From Methanocella arvoryzae MRE50 (GTDB lineage: Archaea; Halobacteriota; Methanocellia; Methanocellales; Methanocellaceae), in contig NC_009464.1 of assembly GCF_000063445.1 (NCBI RefSeq), positions 2,170,001-2,234,000 on the forward strand: a stretch of DNA of 64,000 nt. Reading direction: 5' to 3'. Under the pieces are notes generated by a model. The model was not told where the DNA came from. It ran no database searches and saw only the letters and a list, made by a program, of their open reading frames with translations. Position 1 is the first letter of the stretch. Every line of letters begins with the position of its first letter. Both the position numbers and the translations under genes were made by a program. Below, piece by piece: positions 17,207-26,030 of this stretch.

Positions 17207-19915
17207 TTGTACTCTGACAAACTGCCGGAGGAGGTCTTTCAGGAACTCGGGTCTTCCCACTCGGGACTGACGGCTGCGGAAGCGGCCGCACGGCTGGAGA
17301 AGTACGGACGGAACGCTCTCGCCCAGGAGCAGCATTTCAGCCTGGTGAAGCTGGCAGTTCACCAGTTTACCGACCCGCTCATCTACATCCTCGTCATCGC
17401 CGCCATGGTCACGGCTTTCCTGCAGGACTGGGTAGATACAGGGGTCATCCTGCTGGTCATCATCATTAATGCTATCGTCGGGTTTTTCCAGGAGCTGAAA
17501 GCCGAGAAGGCGGTCAGCGCCCTAAAATCTCTGGCGGCACCGAAAGCGATGGTGGTGCGAGAAGGCCACGTCCGGGAGATCGACAGCGAACTGGTCGTGC
17601 CTGGAGATCTGGTGATGCTCACCTCAGGCACCCGGGTGCCCGCGGATTTGAGGCTGGTCGAGACCATCCGGCTGGAGATCGATGAGTCTGCGCTGACGGG
17701 AGAATCTCTGCCCTCCAGGAAAACGGCCGATAAGCTGGACAACCCCAGGCCGTCCCCTGGAGAGGCGGACAACATCGCCTTCATGGGCACTCTCACGGTC
17801 TCAGGCAGAGGCACAGGCGTGACGATCGCTACCGGCCAGAACACTCAGCTGGGCCAGATCTCCAGAGAAGTGGCGACCGTCGCCCGGTCGAAGACTCCGC
17901 TGCAGGAAAAGCTGGAGACGCTGAGCCGGCAGATAGGGATCGCTGTCCTCGGCATCTCCGCCGTGGTCGTGGTGCTCGGCGTACTGGTAGGGGAGAGCCT
18001 GTACCAGATGATGCTGACTGGCATAGCACTGGCCGTGGGCGCAATTCCCGAGGGTCTGCCCATCGTGATCACCATCACCCTCGCCATCGGCGTGAGCAGG
18101 ATGGCCGAACGGCACGCTATCGTCCGGCGGCTGCCCGCAGTAGAGACGCTGGGAAGCACTACGGTGATCGCCTCTGACAAGACCGGAACGATGACTCGCA
18201 ATGAGATGACAGTGGTCCGTATCTACGCCGGAGGCAGGTACTATCGCCTGACCGGCGGCGGCTTTTCCCCCGCGGGCGAGATCGTGCCGGAGGACGGCGA
18301 TACGTCCAACGTGGCACTTACCTCCTGCTTGCGGGCGGGGCTGCTGGCTAACGAGTCCAGCCTGGAGCAGGACGAGACGACGAAGGAGTACAAGCCTCTG
18401 GGCGATCCCACCGAGGTCAGCCTGATCGTGTCAGCCATGAAAGGGGGCATGGAAGAGGGGAAAGAGTTAGTCGACTACGCATGGCTGGACGAGATCCCTT
18501 TCGAGTCCGACCGGATGTACATGGCTGGCCTGTACCGCTCGGCCGAAAACGGGGAGAGCATCGCGTATATCAAAGGCGCCCCGGACAAGGTCGCAGCCAT
18601 GTGCGATACTATGCAGTTGCCCGACGGCAGCGAAGCCAGGCTGGATCGGGGCGAGATCACCGGGGTCGCAGAGTCGTTCGGCAGGGACGGGCTGAGAGTT
18701 CTTGCCATGGCCTCCAAACGTTTTCCCGCCGGCACGAACCACTTCGACGTCGGGATGATCTCCTCCGGCTGCACCTTCCTCGGGCTCCAGGGCATGTACG
18801 ACCCGCCGCGGGAAGAAGTGCATGAAGCGATCAAGCAGGCGAAAAGGTCCGGGATACGGGTGATCATGGTCACCGGCGATCACAAGGCAACGGCGCTGTC
18901 CATCGCCAACCAGCTGGAGATCGTGAGCGACCTCAACGCCCCTGTGATTACGGGCGACGACATGGAGCGCATGAGCGACGAAGAGCTGTTTGAAAAGGTG
19001 AACTCAGTCTCCATCTACTCCCGGGTATCGCCGATCCACAAGCTCCGCATCGTCCGGCAGCTGATCAGGCGGGGAGAAGTAGTGGCGGTCACCGGCGACG
19101 GCGTCAACGATACCCCCGCGTTGAAGGCCGCCCACATCGGCGTCGCCATGGGTAAGAGCGGGACCGATGCGGCCAAGGAGACCGCCGAGATCATCATCGC
19201 CGACGATAACTTCGCCAGCATCTTCGCCGCAGTCAAGGAGGGCAGGGTCGTGTTCGCCAACATCCGCAAAGTGGTCCTCTTCCTCCTCTCCAGCGGCCTG
19301 GGCCAGGTCATCCTGATCCTGATCACCATCATCCTGATGCTGCCCCTGCCGCTGCTGCCCGCCCAGATCATCTGGCTGAACCTGGTGACCAACGGCCTGC
19401 AGGACGTAGCCATGGCATTCGAGCCCCCCGAAAAAGGCATCGAGTATACCCGGCCCCGCTCCCTGAAAGAGCCGGTCATCTCCCGGCTGATGATGGAGCG
19501 GCTGGTAGTCATAGGCTTCGTACTGGCCCTGGGTACGCTGGGCGTCTTCTGGTGGCAACTGCAGCAGGGCGCCAGCCTCGACCATGCCCGGACGGCAGCA
19601 CTGACCACGCTGGTGTTATTCCAGCTATTCAATGTCTTCAACGCCCGGTCAGAGACGAAGTCCGCCTTCCGCATGAACCCGCTTGCCAACCCATTCCTGT
19701 TCTCCAGCATCATCGCCTCGATCATCGCCCAGTTCGCCCTCATCTACTGGGCGCCCCTGCAGGGGATCTTCAGGACCACGTCCCTCTCGATCGAAGAGCT
19801 GATGGTGATCATACCTGTGGCGCTGTCAGTGATCTTCGTGGTCGAGATCGATAAGGCGATCCGGTGGGCTATTGCCAGAAGATCAGATCTGGAAAAAGCC
19901 ACAGAAGGGGCGTGA
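17207..19915 (+). CDS. P2-type cation-transporting ATPase
   Basis: 902 aa from a TTG start with GAGGT eight bases upstream and a TATA box TTTATATA at 17167-17174. All P-type landmarks are present: the TGES actuator loop (ESALTGES), the M4 ion-binding motif PEGLP, the phosphorylated Asp324 in SDKTGTMT, TGDGVNDTPALKAAHIGVAMG, and about ten membrane helices. The PEGLP motif and overall order match P2 pumps for Ca2+ or Na+/K+-like monovalent ions. The ion cannot be fixed from the sequence alone. It stands alone, divergent from the debranching enzyme. Confidence 0.93.
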   Translation: MYSDKLPEEVFQELGSSHSGLTAAEAAARLEKYGRNALAQEQHFSLVKLAVHQFTDPLIYILVIAAMVTAFLQDWVDTGVILLVIIINAIVGFFQELKAEKAVSALKSLAAPKAMVVREGHVREIDSELVVPGDLVMLTSGTRVPADLRLVETIRLEIDESALTGESLPSRKTADKLDNPRPSPGEADNIAFMGTLTVSGRGTGVTIATGQNTQLGQISREVATVARSKTPLQEKLETLSRQIGIAVLGISAVVVVLGVLVGESLYQMMLTGIALAVGAIPEGLPIVITITLAIGVSRMAERHAIVRRLPAVETLGSTTVIASDKTGTMTRNEMTVVRIYAGGRYYRLTGGGFSPAGEIVPEDGDTSNVALTSCLRAGLLANESSLEQDETTKEYKPLGDPTEVSLIVSAMKGGMEEGKELVDYAWLDEIPFESDRMYMAGLYRSAENGESIAYIKGAPDKVAAMCDTMQLPDGSEARLDRGEITGVAESFGRDGLRVLAMASKRFPAGTNHFDVGMISSGCTFLGLQGMYDPPREEVHEAIKQAKRSGIRVIMVTGDHKATALSIANQLEIVSDLNAPVITGDDMERMSDEELFEKVNSVSIYSRVSPIHKLRIVRQLIRRGEVVAVTGDGVNDTPALKAAHIGVAMGKSGTDAAKETAEIIIADDNFASIFAAVKEGRVVFANIRKVVLFLLSSGLGQVILILITIILMLPLPLLPAQIIWLNLVTNGLQDVAMAFEPPEKGIEYTRPRSLKEPVISRLMMERLVVIGFVLALGTLGVFWWQLQQGASLDHARTAALTTLVLFQLFNVFNARSETKSAFRMNPLANPFLFSSIIASIIAQFALIYWAPLQGIFRTTSLSIEELMVIIPVALSVIFVVEIDKAIRWAIARRSDLEKATEGA

Positions 19916-19988
19916 AGCGTGACACTGCAAGACGAGCGCTGCTCCCTGCTAACGCGAAAGACAGCGCAATGTCGTCATCTTTCGGGAC

Positions 19989-20126
19989 TTATCTCTTCAG
20001 CCGGTCCTTGATCCACCTGTAGATCGGGACAATCAGCCCCGGCGCGAAGACAACCACGCAGCAGAAGGGATTGCTCGAGAGGAAGTTGACGAGGAAGTTG
20101 ACGATGTCGCCCGCTATCAATAACAT
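19989..20126 (-). CDS. Candidate small membrane protein, 45 aa
   Basis: An ATG at 20126 opens a frame of 45 codons that begins MLLIAGDIVNFLVNFL. A hydrophobic helix follows (FCCVVVFAPGLIVPIY) and the tail is basic (RWIKDRLKR). This is the layout of a single- or double-pass small membrane protein. A TATA-like GTATAAAG lies about 25-30 bp upstream of the ATG on the same strand, which fits a leaderless gene. No homologue is known to me. At this length the call could be chance. Confidence 0.4.
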   Translation of the reverse strand: MLLIAGDIVNFLVNFLSSNPFCCVVVFAPGLIVPIYRWIKDRLKR

Positions 20127-20305
20127 CAGACTATGATTCAGGCCTGATCACTTTATACTTTTTTCGGGCCATAAGGGCAGCATCTAATCGAACGCCGCCG
20201 GCAGCAGAAGGCGATGCCGCACATGCGGTATAGATCATGTCCGTTAAAGAACCGGGTGTCGGGTGCGGGTACTGCTTTTAGAATAAGCCTTCGTAATTAG
20301 TGGTG

Positions 20306-20340
20306 TACAGGGAAACCTTTTCTAAAAAGGTTTCCCTGTA
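20306..20340. terminator. 16-bp perfect hairpin with 3-base loop
   Basis: TACAGGGAAACCTTTT (20306-20321) and AAAAGGTTTCCCTGTA (20325-20340) are exact inverted repeats. The plus strand continues with TTTT. It lies 14 bp past the 3' end of tRNA-Arg and could end the tRNA transcript or protect an RNA end. No plus-strand gene directly precedes it. Confidence 0.5.
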
Positions 20341-20353
20341 TTTTAAAACTCAG

Positions 20354-20427
20354 CGGACTCGCCGCGATTTGAACGCGGGTCGCCGGGTCCGAAGCCCGGT
20401 AGGATATCCTGGCTACCCCACGAGTCC
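20354..20427 (-). tRNA. tRNA-Arg (anticodon UCG)
   Basis: Read on the minus strand, the acceptor stem GGACTCG pairs with CGAGTCC, with discriminator G. The D arm contains GGGGTAGCCAGGATATCC. The anticodon stem-loop CCGGG-CTTCGGA-CCCGG gives anticodon TCG, reading CGA. The T arm CCGCG-TTCAAAT-CGCGG is canonical. The length is 74 nt with no encoded CCA and no intron. Box A-like ATATTAAAA complement lies about 32 bp upstream. Confidence 0.95.
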
Positions 20428-20458
20428 AAAAACAACGTTGTGAACACTAGCACCGTAG

Positions 20459-20467
20459 ATATTAAAA
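20459..20467 (-). promoter_or_regulatory. TATA box for tRNA-Arg
   Basis: TTTTAATAT on the minus strand, 32 bp before the tRNA 5' end, fits an archaeal box A position for a short leader. Confidence 0.5.
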
Positions 20468-20540
20468 CTTTTGTACGAGTTAACGTGCAAGGGCTATACC
20501 CTACAGCCCCTTCTCTCTGCCCGCAGCGAAGCGAAGGGCA

Positions 20541-21815
20541 CTAAATCCAGATGCCCCTGCCGTCCTCGACCATACCCGCTCCAGGACCCGTATCTTTCAT
20601 GCTGACAACCACGTCACCGGACACAAACTTAAACTTCTTCACGCTGACCATAAACTCATGGTAGTCGAACGCTCCCGCGCCCCTGAAAGTCGGGCAGTGA
20701 TCAGCGTAGGCCTTCACCGAAATATCGAAAGAACAGCTCTCAGTATTGCACTTGAACCGCCAGTTCACCTGCTTCTTATCGTAGTACACGTCGATGTTGT
20801 TGAACCAGATGATCCTGTCGTGCTTCGCGGAGTAGAACCAGCCCCGGTTGCGGATGGTGTAATTTAACTCCTTGACTCCTATGTAGGGCTTGAAGAACAC
20901 CAGAAACGAACCATCTTTAAAGACGATGCGGCACCAGTTCCACGAGGGCATAGGAGTGGACAGGATGACCTTCTGGAGGTAGCACCGGCCTTTGTGCTTT
21001 TTGCCGTTCAGGGTGCCTTCGAAGTCGTAGTATAGGTTGTAGACCTGGTAGTTCAGGCCCATCTTGAGCTCGTTCAGGACTTCCACGTCGTATCCGGACT
21101 TCGGTTTCATCAGCTTGAAGTCGCAGGTGATCTCCTTGCTGTCGATCGTAACCCTGTACTCCGGCACGGTGCCCGACATGGTCATGCTCAGGCCGTTTCC
21201 CGCGGAGGTGATCGACTCTTTGCCGGTGATGGTCTTCGATTCCACCGTGTTGGCGTACACCTTTCTCTTGCCGTCGAAGCACCAGGCTCCGACTACCGTG
21301 TTGAGCTCGTTGCCGCGGGGGTTGAGGCCGCTCACCTCGACGTTGTCTATGACGGACCTGCGAGAGTTACGCCTTCCAAAGCAGGAGACGAGCTGCATGG
21401 GCTTCTTGCCGTCCGTGGATGTGAAGATGGCGAACCAGTACTCCTTGCCATACGGAATCAGATTCTCGAACTTGTAGAAGATCTCGTCCAGGCATGGGGA
21501 TTCTTCATCTGCCCTGTAGATGGCGGTCTTGAACTTGCTGTTGGCGTACATCTCCGAGATGCTCGGGATGGAGTAGCTGAAGATTTTGTTGTAGAAGAGA
21601 GCCTCGTAGTAGCTGCTCTGGCTGATCAGGTGCCTGCTCTTGTCGATGATCATGTCCATGCTGATCTCGGGCAGGCGGATGCTTTGCTTGAGGCTGTCGA
21701 TCGTCCCGGGGTGCACAGGTATCAGGTCTTTGCCCTTCCTGACAATGTGATCCTTGTCGATCGCAGGCAGCCTGCAGATCTTTCTCGCCCTTCTCAGTAC
21801 GCCGTCTTTGAGCAC
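20541..21815 (-). CDS. Uncharacterised beta-rich protein, 424 aa (possible CrtC/AttH-like double lipocalin)
   Basis: It starts at GTG 21815 with AT-rich promoter sequence (ATATAT-like) 20-45 bp upstream. After a helical N-terminus of about 90 residues the protein is mostly beta strands, rich in Trp and Tyr (WFAIFTSTDGKKPMQLVSCF, VVGAWCFDGKRKVYANT, WNWCRIVFKDGSFLVFF, WFYSAKHDRIIWFNN). The pattern resembles the two-barrel fold of hydroxyneurosporene synthase/AttH-like proteins that handle lipids or isoprenoids. This is a tentative structural guess, not an identification. It has no signal peptide or membrane helix. It stands alone between tRNA-Arg and a membrane-protein gene. Confidence 0.7.
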   Translation of the reverse strand: MLKDGVLRRARKICRLPAIDKDHIVRKGKDLIPVHPGTIDSLKQSIRLPEISMDMIIDKSRHLISQSSYYEALFYNKIFSYSIPSISEMYANSKFKTAIYRADEESPCLDEIFYKFENLIPYGKEYWFAIFTSTDGKKPMQLVSCFGRRNSRRSVIDNVEVSGLNPRGNELNTVVGAWCFDGKRKVYANTVESKTITGKESITSAGNGLSMTMSGTVPEYRVTIDSKEITCDFKLMKPKSGYDVEVLNELKMGLNYQVYNLYYDFEGTLNGKKHKGRCYLQKVILSTPMPSWNWCRIVFKDGSFLVFFKPYIGVKELNYTIRNRGWFYSAKHDRIIWFNNIDVYYDKKQVNWRFKCNTESCSFDISVKAYADHCPTFRGAGAFDYHEFMVSVKKFKFVSGDVVVSMKDTGPGAGMVEDGRGIWI

Positions 21816-21884
21816 AGTATCACTTGCCTGATGGTTGATATATGAACGTGCATAATCATATATCTCTTTTCTCTTTACCCGTTA

Positions 21885-22517
21885 TCAAGTCCTGTATAGC
21901 CCGGCGATCACCAGCAGCTCAAAAGCTTCGTATAGCGCGCCGACAACGAGGATTACTGTGACCGGTATGAGCAGCCTGACGTTATCCCTCACTGCCCGCA
22001 GGTACCCTCCGACCCTCGAAGTCTCCCCCAGCCTGGCGGGCCAGAGCAGTCCCTCTGCCTGTCGCAGGCACCCGAAGATGGCGATCACGTACGCCTCTCC
22101 CTCTATCAGCAAAGTCAGCAGGTGAGGGAGAACCACCCGGAGCGTCATCTGTCCCTGGGGTATGATAAAAGCGATCCCCCAGGTCAGCGCCCTCAGGACC
22201 CCCATCAGCAAAGCATAAGGCGGAAACAGGAACGACGGCAGAGTGAGGCTCTGAATGGTCCCGTACACCAGGTTATTGGCAAACGTCATCCAGGCGGCCT
22301 TCAGGATGTTGCCAGTCCCGTACGCCCCGCCCACCGGCGACAGCGTCCCGCTCTTCAGCTCCTGCGCAAACACCGCCAGCACCGCCACCTGTGTCTCCGG
22401 GAGGAAAAATGCTACGAGAGCGCCTATTCCTGTGGCACCGAAGAAGAGTGCGTTCGTTGCGAGAAACAGGTTCCAGTCCTTCCTGAAAATATCGATGATC
22501 TCACTGCGCAGGCCCAT
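21885..22517 (-). CDS. SpoIIM/DUF95-like integral membrane protein
   Basis: 210 aa from ATG 22517 (MGLRSEIIDIFRKDW). The frame runs 21 codons further up, but a TATA-like TTTAAAAC near 22543 makes the inner ATG the likely leaderless start. About five hydrophobic helices are visible (FLATNALFFGATGIGALVAFF, LFPPYALLMGVLRALTWGIAF, VTVILVVGALYEAF), with the central glycine-rich loop GGAYGTGNILKAAWMTFANNL. This layout is typical of archaeal stage II sporulation protein M homologues, whose role in archaea is unknown. The assignment is by pattern, so moderate. Confidence 0.65.
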   Translation of the reverse strand: MGLRSEIIDIFRKDWNLFLATNALFFGATGIGALVAFFLPETQVAVLAVFAQELKSGTLSPVGGAYGTGNILKAAWMTFANNLVYGTIQSLTLPSFLFPPYALLMGVLRALTWGIAFIIPQGQMTLRVVLPHLLTLLIEGEAYVIAIFGCLRQAEGLLWPARLGETSRVGGYLRAVRDNVRLLIPVTVILVVGALYEAFELLVIAGLYRT

Positions 22518-22600
22518 ATTAAGTAGAGTCGGCTTACCAAGTTTTAAAGTCATTCCGGGGAAAAGTTCCGTGAATATCAAGATCGGGCACCGTCAATTTC

Positions 22601-22749
22601 TCACCACAGAGTACACGGAGACGCACAGAGAACTGCTTACCACAGAGGCACAGAGGTGCACAGAGGCTCACAGAGGCTTATTATATAATTAATTATCAAC
22701 AGAACTTTAATTTAAAAAGTCTCTGTGTTTCTCTGTGCCTCTGTGGTGA
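22601..22749. repeat. Intergenic inverted-repeat element, CACAGAGG family, copy 1
   Basis: The ends TCACCACAGAG (22601-22611) and CTCTGTGGTGA (22739-22749) are perfect inverted repeats. The left arm holds tandem CACAGAGG-type units (ACCACAGAGGCACAGAGG and variants), the right arm their complements (CTCTGTGTTTCTCTGTGCCT). The spacer is AT-rich. It lies between the SpoIIM-like gene and pelota, both on the minus strand. Confidence 0.85.
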
Positions 22750-22801
22750 ACCATTTCTCTTTTATTATTCGTGGTAAAAAAGAAGCCCTGTGTTATCGTG
22801 T

Positions 22802-23875
22802 TCAGTCGCCGCCGATGGGGAATCGCAGTATAGATGCAACCCCTCCCAGCTTCTCCAGTCTCTGGCCGGGCTCGAACTCGGTGGAGAAGACGACGACTTT
22901 GCCCCGGGCGTGCTCCACGTCTCTCATTAATGACTCGATGTCGCGGGCGCCTTTTTCTCTCAGGCCTCGCAGCGTCTCGTCCGCTATCAGCAGTGTTTCG
23001 ACGGCGCCGTAGTCGACTGCCCTTTTGGTCTCCGCGAAGCCGTACGTGGCCTTGCCGTCCTTCGCTATCTCCGAGAGGAGGGCTTCGATTAGCTGGGCTT
23101 CTCTGGTGATCCGGTTTTCCTCTGCGACGCGCTGGATGGCGCCTCGCCTGAGGACTTCCTGGAAGCCGGATGAGCCTATGGAGGAGGTGTCTTCCACGAT
23201 GACTTTCTGGGCTACGGCCGGATGATTGACCCTGAGGAACTTGACGAAGTCGTCCTTGATGAAGCCGGGGCCGGCGACGACGATGGTCTGGACTTTGTCG
23301 GCGTACTTGAGCTGGGCGGCCACTTCGCCGAAGAATTCGCCTCTGCCGTCGACCGACCTTGCGTCGGCGCCTTCTCTTTTGCCCGACGACGCCTGGCGGA
23401 TGCGGGAGACTTCTTCGATGCCGTACTGGCGAAGGTAGCCGATGGCGGCTTCGCCCTCTTCTATCGTCACGATCTCTACTTCAGGGCGCTTCGACGCCTC
23501 GACTGCATCCCGGATCCGCTCGATCTGGTCTGATTTCCAGTGCTTGGCGATGGACAACTCCGAATACGGCTCGATGTTTAGAGTATGGTAGGCGCCGGCG
23601 TCGAGGTCGGAGATGATGGTGCCCTTGATCCTGAGCCTGTTGGAGAACTTGTGGAACTCGGTGGACTCGACTTTGATGCCCAGCCGCACGAGCTTTTTCT
23701 CGACTTTGTCCGGGCGGATCTTGTCTGACACGGAGTCCACGGCCCGGAAGGTCATGGCGAAGACAGTGTCGCCGGGCTCTACGATGTACTTGAGGTGCCA
23801 CAGATCGTCTAACGACTCCGGCTGCAGCGAGATTTCCCCGTAGTCGCCCCGGTACTCTTCCTTGTTGACCTTCAT
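22802..23875 (-). CDS. pelA: mRNA surveillance protein Pelota
   Basis: 357 aa, full archaeal length. Pelota (Dom34) resembles aRF1. With the GTPase aEF1A it enters the empty A site of stalled ribosomes and, with ABCE1, splits them. Domain order seen: Sm-like N domain (residues 1-130, LQPESLDDLWHLKYIVEPGDTV), eRF1-2-like middle domain (about 135-260, VVAGPGFIKDDFVKFL), and eRF1-3-like C domain (about 260-357, VDYGAVETLLIADETLR). It lacks the GGQ peptide-release motif, as expected. Its ATG overlaps the end of the upstream rqcH gene by four bases, so both are likely made together. Confidence 0.96.
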   Translation of the reverse strand: MKVNKEEYRGDYGEISLQPESLDDLWHLKYIVEPGDTVFAMTFRAVDSVSDKIRPDKVEKKLVRLGIKVESTEFHKFSNRLRIKGTIISDLDAGAYHTLNIEPYSELSIAKHWKSDQIERIRDAVEASKRPEVEIVTIEEGEAAIGYLRQYGIEEVSRIRQASSGKREGADARSVDGRGEFFGEVAAQLKYADKVQTIVVAGPGFIKDDFVKFLRVNHPAVAQKVIVEDTSSIGSSGFQEVLRRGAIQRVAEENRITREAQLIEALLSEIAKDGKATYGFAETKRAVDYGAVETLLIADETLRGLREKGARDIESLMRDVEHARGKVVVFSTEFEPGQRLEKLGGVASILRFPIGGD

Positions 23876-25872
23876 TGTCCCGATATCCTCGTCTCTCCGG
23901 GCGGCATGAACATCATGATCTTATCTGGTGATGCCGCCTGGCGGATGGCTTTACCGTCCTCTTCTGATGCGTGATCTATCAGGTAGCGGTAGATCTTCTT
24001 GGCAGCGTCGCCCTGGTTGAAGTCGCCGGGTTCGATGACTACCACGTACTTCGCCCTGGCTTTGACCGATTTCACGGGGCCGCCGATGACGTAGCAGCCC
24101 TGTTCGTCGAACCTGATGCCGATTGCGGCGCGGACCTGCACGTCCTTGACGTAGTTTCTCTCGCCCCTGACTATAAAGGCTCCCTTGGCCACGTACTCTC
24201 CGGGCTCCGGGGTCTTGCTGACCTGCTCGGGCTTTACCCAGTAGCAGTCTCCGGAGAACTGTCCGGCCTTCCACACTGACGAATACGAGACGGCGAACTG
24301 GGCTACTTCGGCCAGCGCCTGCTCTGTCACCGGCTTTCCCGCGGTCTTGAGGACCGTGATCGGCGCGCCGTGGGCCTGGGCGTGGAAGAACACGTCGTTC
24401 TTTTCCATGTACTTCTTGACGATCTCCTCGTTGGTGTCGGCATCCCTGCCTGCCACTACAAGGAAGCCGTCCGAGGTGAAGAACCACCTGAACCGGTCGT
24501 ACCACTTCGGCTTCCGGGGCTTCGCGGAGACCTTCTTCTGGACCGGCTTACCAGGCTCGGCCACCTTCGGCTGCGCCTTCGCCATAGCCTTCCTGGTTTC
24601 CTCGATGGCTTTCAACGCGCCTTCCTTCTTGGCCTGGACTTTCTTGACCTTGTCGTAGTAAGCCTGAGCGTTCTGGGGCACGGTCAGCTTCACGTCGATG
24701 TTTACCGTGGCTTCAGGCAGCACTACTGTGATCAGGCCTGTTGCGGAGTCAATGGCCTGTATTGCCGCAGCGGCCTGATTTCCGGCTTTCTTAGCGTCTT
24801 TGAGGATTTTCCTGATGTCGTCCCAGGAGTAGCCCCTGTCCCGGGCGCCTTTGATGACCTTGATGATCTCCTCTACCTTCTGATATTCTGCATAGATGAC
24901 CTCGCCTTTCCTCGCGTTTTCCTGCTCCTCTCTCTCGAACTTCGCGATGGCATCCTGCTGCTGACGCAGGCGGCGCTCGAAGACGCCGAGCTTTTCGGCT
25001 TTCTTCTCTACGATGGCCGCCTTGGCCTCGGTCTTGATCCTGGCGCCGAAATACGCGTCTACCGCCTTGTTGAACGTCTCGAAGTAGACTTTCTCGTAGC
25101 CCTCACCCTCATACCGCTTCAGCTCGATCGGGAGGACGTCGATGTCTTTGCCGTCTTTGCGGACGATGTGGGGCTTCAGGGTGCCCACTATCAGAGGTGC
25201 GAACACCCGCTCGATGCCCCGGAGAAGCACCTGGATTTCGCTCTCCATCAGCGACTTCGCTTCCCTGCCCTTGTCAATGCCGGCGATGAGGCAGGCCTCC
25301 TCCGCGTACATGCCCCCGATGCTGGTCTGAGTGGCGAGGGTGCGGACAACGTCCTTATCCGACGCCTTAAAGAGGCGGGACAGTTCATCGACCGTCAGGC
25401 CCAGCGGGCTGAGCTGCGGGGAAGGGTACTCGTACTTCTCCCCCCGGACCACGTCCCTGTCCCTCATCTTGAGGGATTTGAGGGGCATGATGATCTTGCG
25501 CTCTGCGTCGGCGAGGATAATGTTTCCCCGGGCGAACATCTCCACGATCAGGATGTTGCCTTCTCCCGCCCTCACCGTCTCAATCTCCACGATACGGTCG
25601 AAGCCGTGCTGCCGGATCGCCGTGATCCTGCCGCCCATGGTGTACTTTCGCAGGATCATGGCAAACGCCGGCGGCAGCTTTGGCGACTCCGGCGCGTTGG
25701 CCGTGATGTGTAAGCGCTTCCCGGCCTCGGCGATAAGGTCATACTTGCCGGTCTTGAACTCCTGCAGCCGCAGGCGAATCTCGTCCGCAGAGGTCTGATA
25801 CGCTTTCTCCAGCTTAGCATCTACCAGAAACTGTAACTCTTTGACCACCGCGTACACGTCTACGCTGGTCAT
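23872..25872 (-). CDS. rqcH: Rqc2/NEMF/RqcH family ribosome quality-control protein
   Basis: 666 aa from ATG 25872 (MTSVDVYAVVKELQFL), chosen because family members begin like this; a GTG at 25884 is also possible. NFACT proteins bind the peptidyl-tRNA on split 50S subunits and, in bacteria and eukaryotes, add C-terminal tails. Domains: NFACT-N (about 1-200, RLHITANAPESPKLPPAFAM), HhH and coiled-coil middle (about 200-440), and NFACT-R (about 445-560, YDRFRWFFTSDGFLVVAGRD, then YMEKNDVFFHAQAHGAP). A Lys/Ala-rich linker precedes NFACT-R. The gene overlaps pelota by four bases, joining ribosome splitting and nascent-chain handling in one operon. Confidence 0.92.
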   Translation of the reverse strand: MTSVDVYAVVKELQFLVDAKLEKAYQTSADEIRLRLQEFKTGKYDLIAEAGKRLHITANAPESPKLPPAFAMILRKYTMGGRITAIRQHGFDRIVEIETVRAGEGNILIVEMFARGNIILADAERKIIMPLKSLKMRDRDVVRGEKYEYPSPQLSPLGLTVDELSRLFKASDKDVVRTLATQTSIGGMYAEEACLIAGIDKGREAKSLMESEIQVLLRGIERVFAPLIVGTLKPHIVRKDGKDIDVLPIELKRYEGEGYEKVYFETFNKAVDAYFGARIKTEAKAAIVEKKAEKLGVFERRLRQQQDAIAKFEREEQENARKGEVIYAEYQKVEEIIKVIKGARDRGYSWDDIRKILKDAKKAGNQAAAAIQAIDSATGLITVVLPEATVNIDVKLTVPQNAQAYYDKVKKVQAKKEGALKAIEETRKAMAKAQPKVAEPGKPVQKKVSAKPRKPKWYDRFRWFFTSDGFLVVAGRDADTNEEIVKKYMEKNDVFFHAQAHGAPITVLKTAGKPVTEQALAEVAQFAVSYSSVWKAGQFSGDCYWVKPEQVSKTPEPGEYVAKGAFIVRGERNYVKDVQVRAAIGIRFDEQGCYVIGGPVKSVKARAKYVVVIEPGDFNQGDAAKKIYRYLIDHASEEDGKAIRQAASPDKIMMFMPPGETRISGQ

Positions 25873-26030
25873 TTCTTCTTTCACGCTTGGTTCACTCCAT
25901 AGGCCTGAATAATGAGTAGAAATCGGGCTCTTTCGGCATGCTTTATGCTGGTTGCATGGTTATAAACTTTGGCATATCATGCCGGGGATATAATTATGTG
26001 AGCAGCTGCAAAGGCGGCCTAAACAAACGT

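Noticed and set aside
24370-25713. Long plus-strand open frame (447 residues) opposite rqcH
   Set aside because: It is an antisense shadow of a GC-rich gene whose frame encodes clear NFACT motifs; the shadow protein is low complexity and Asp/Leu/Val-rich with no domain.
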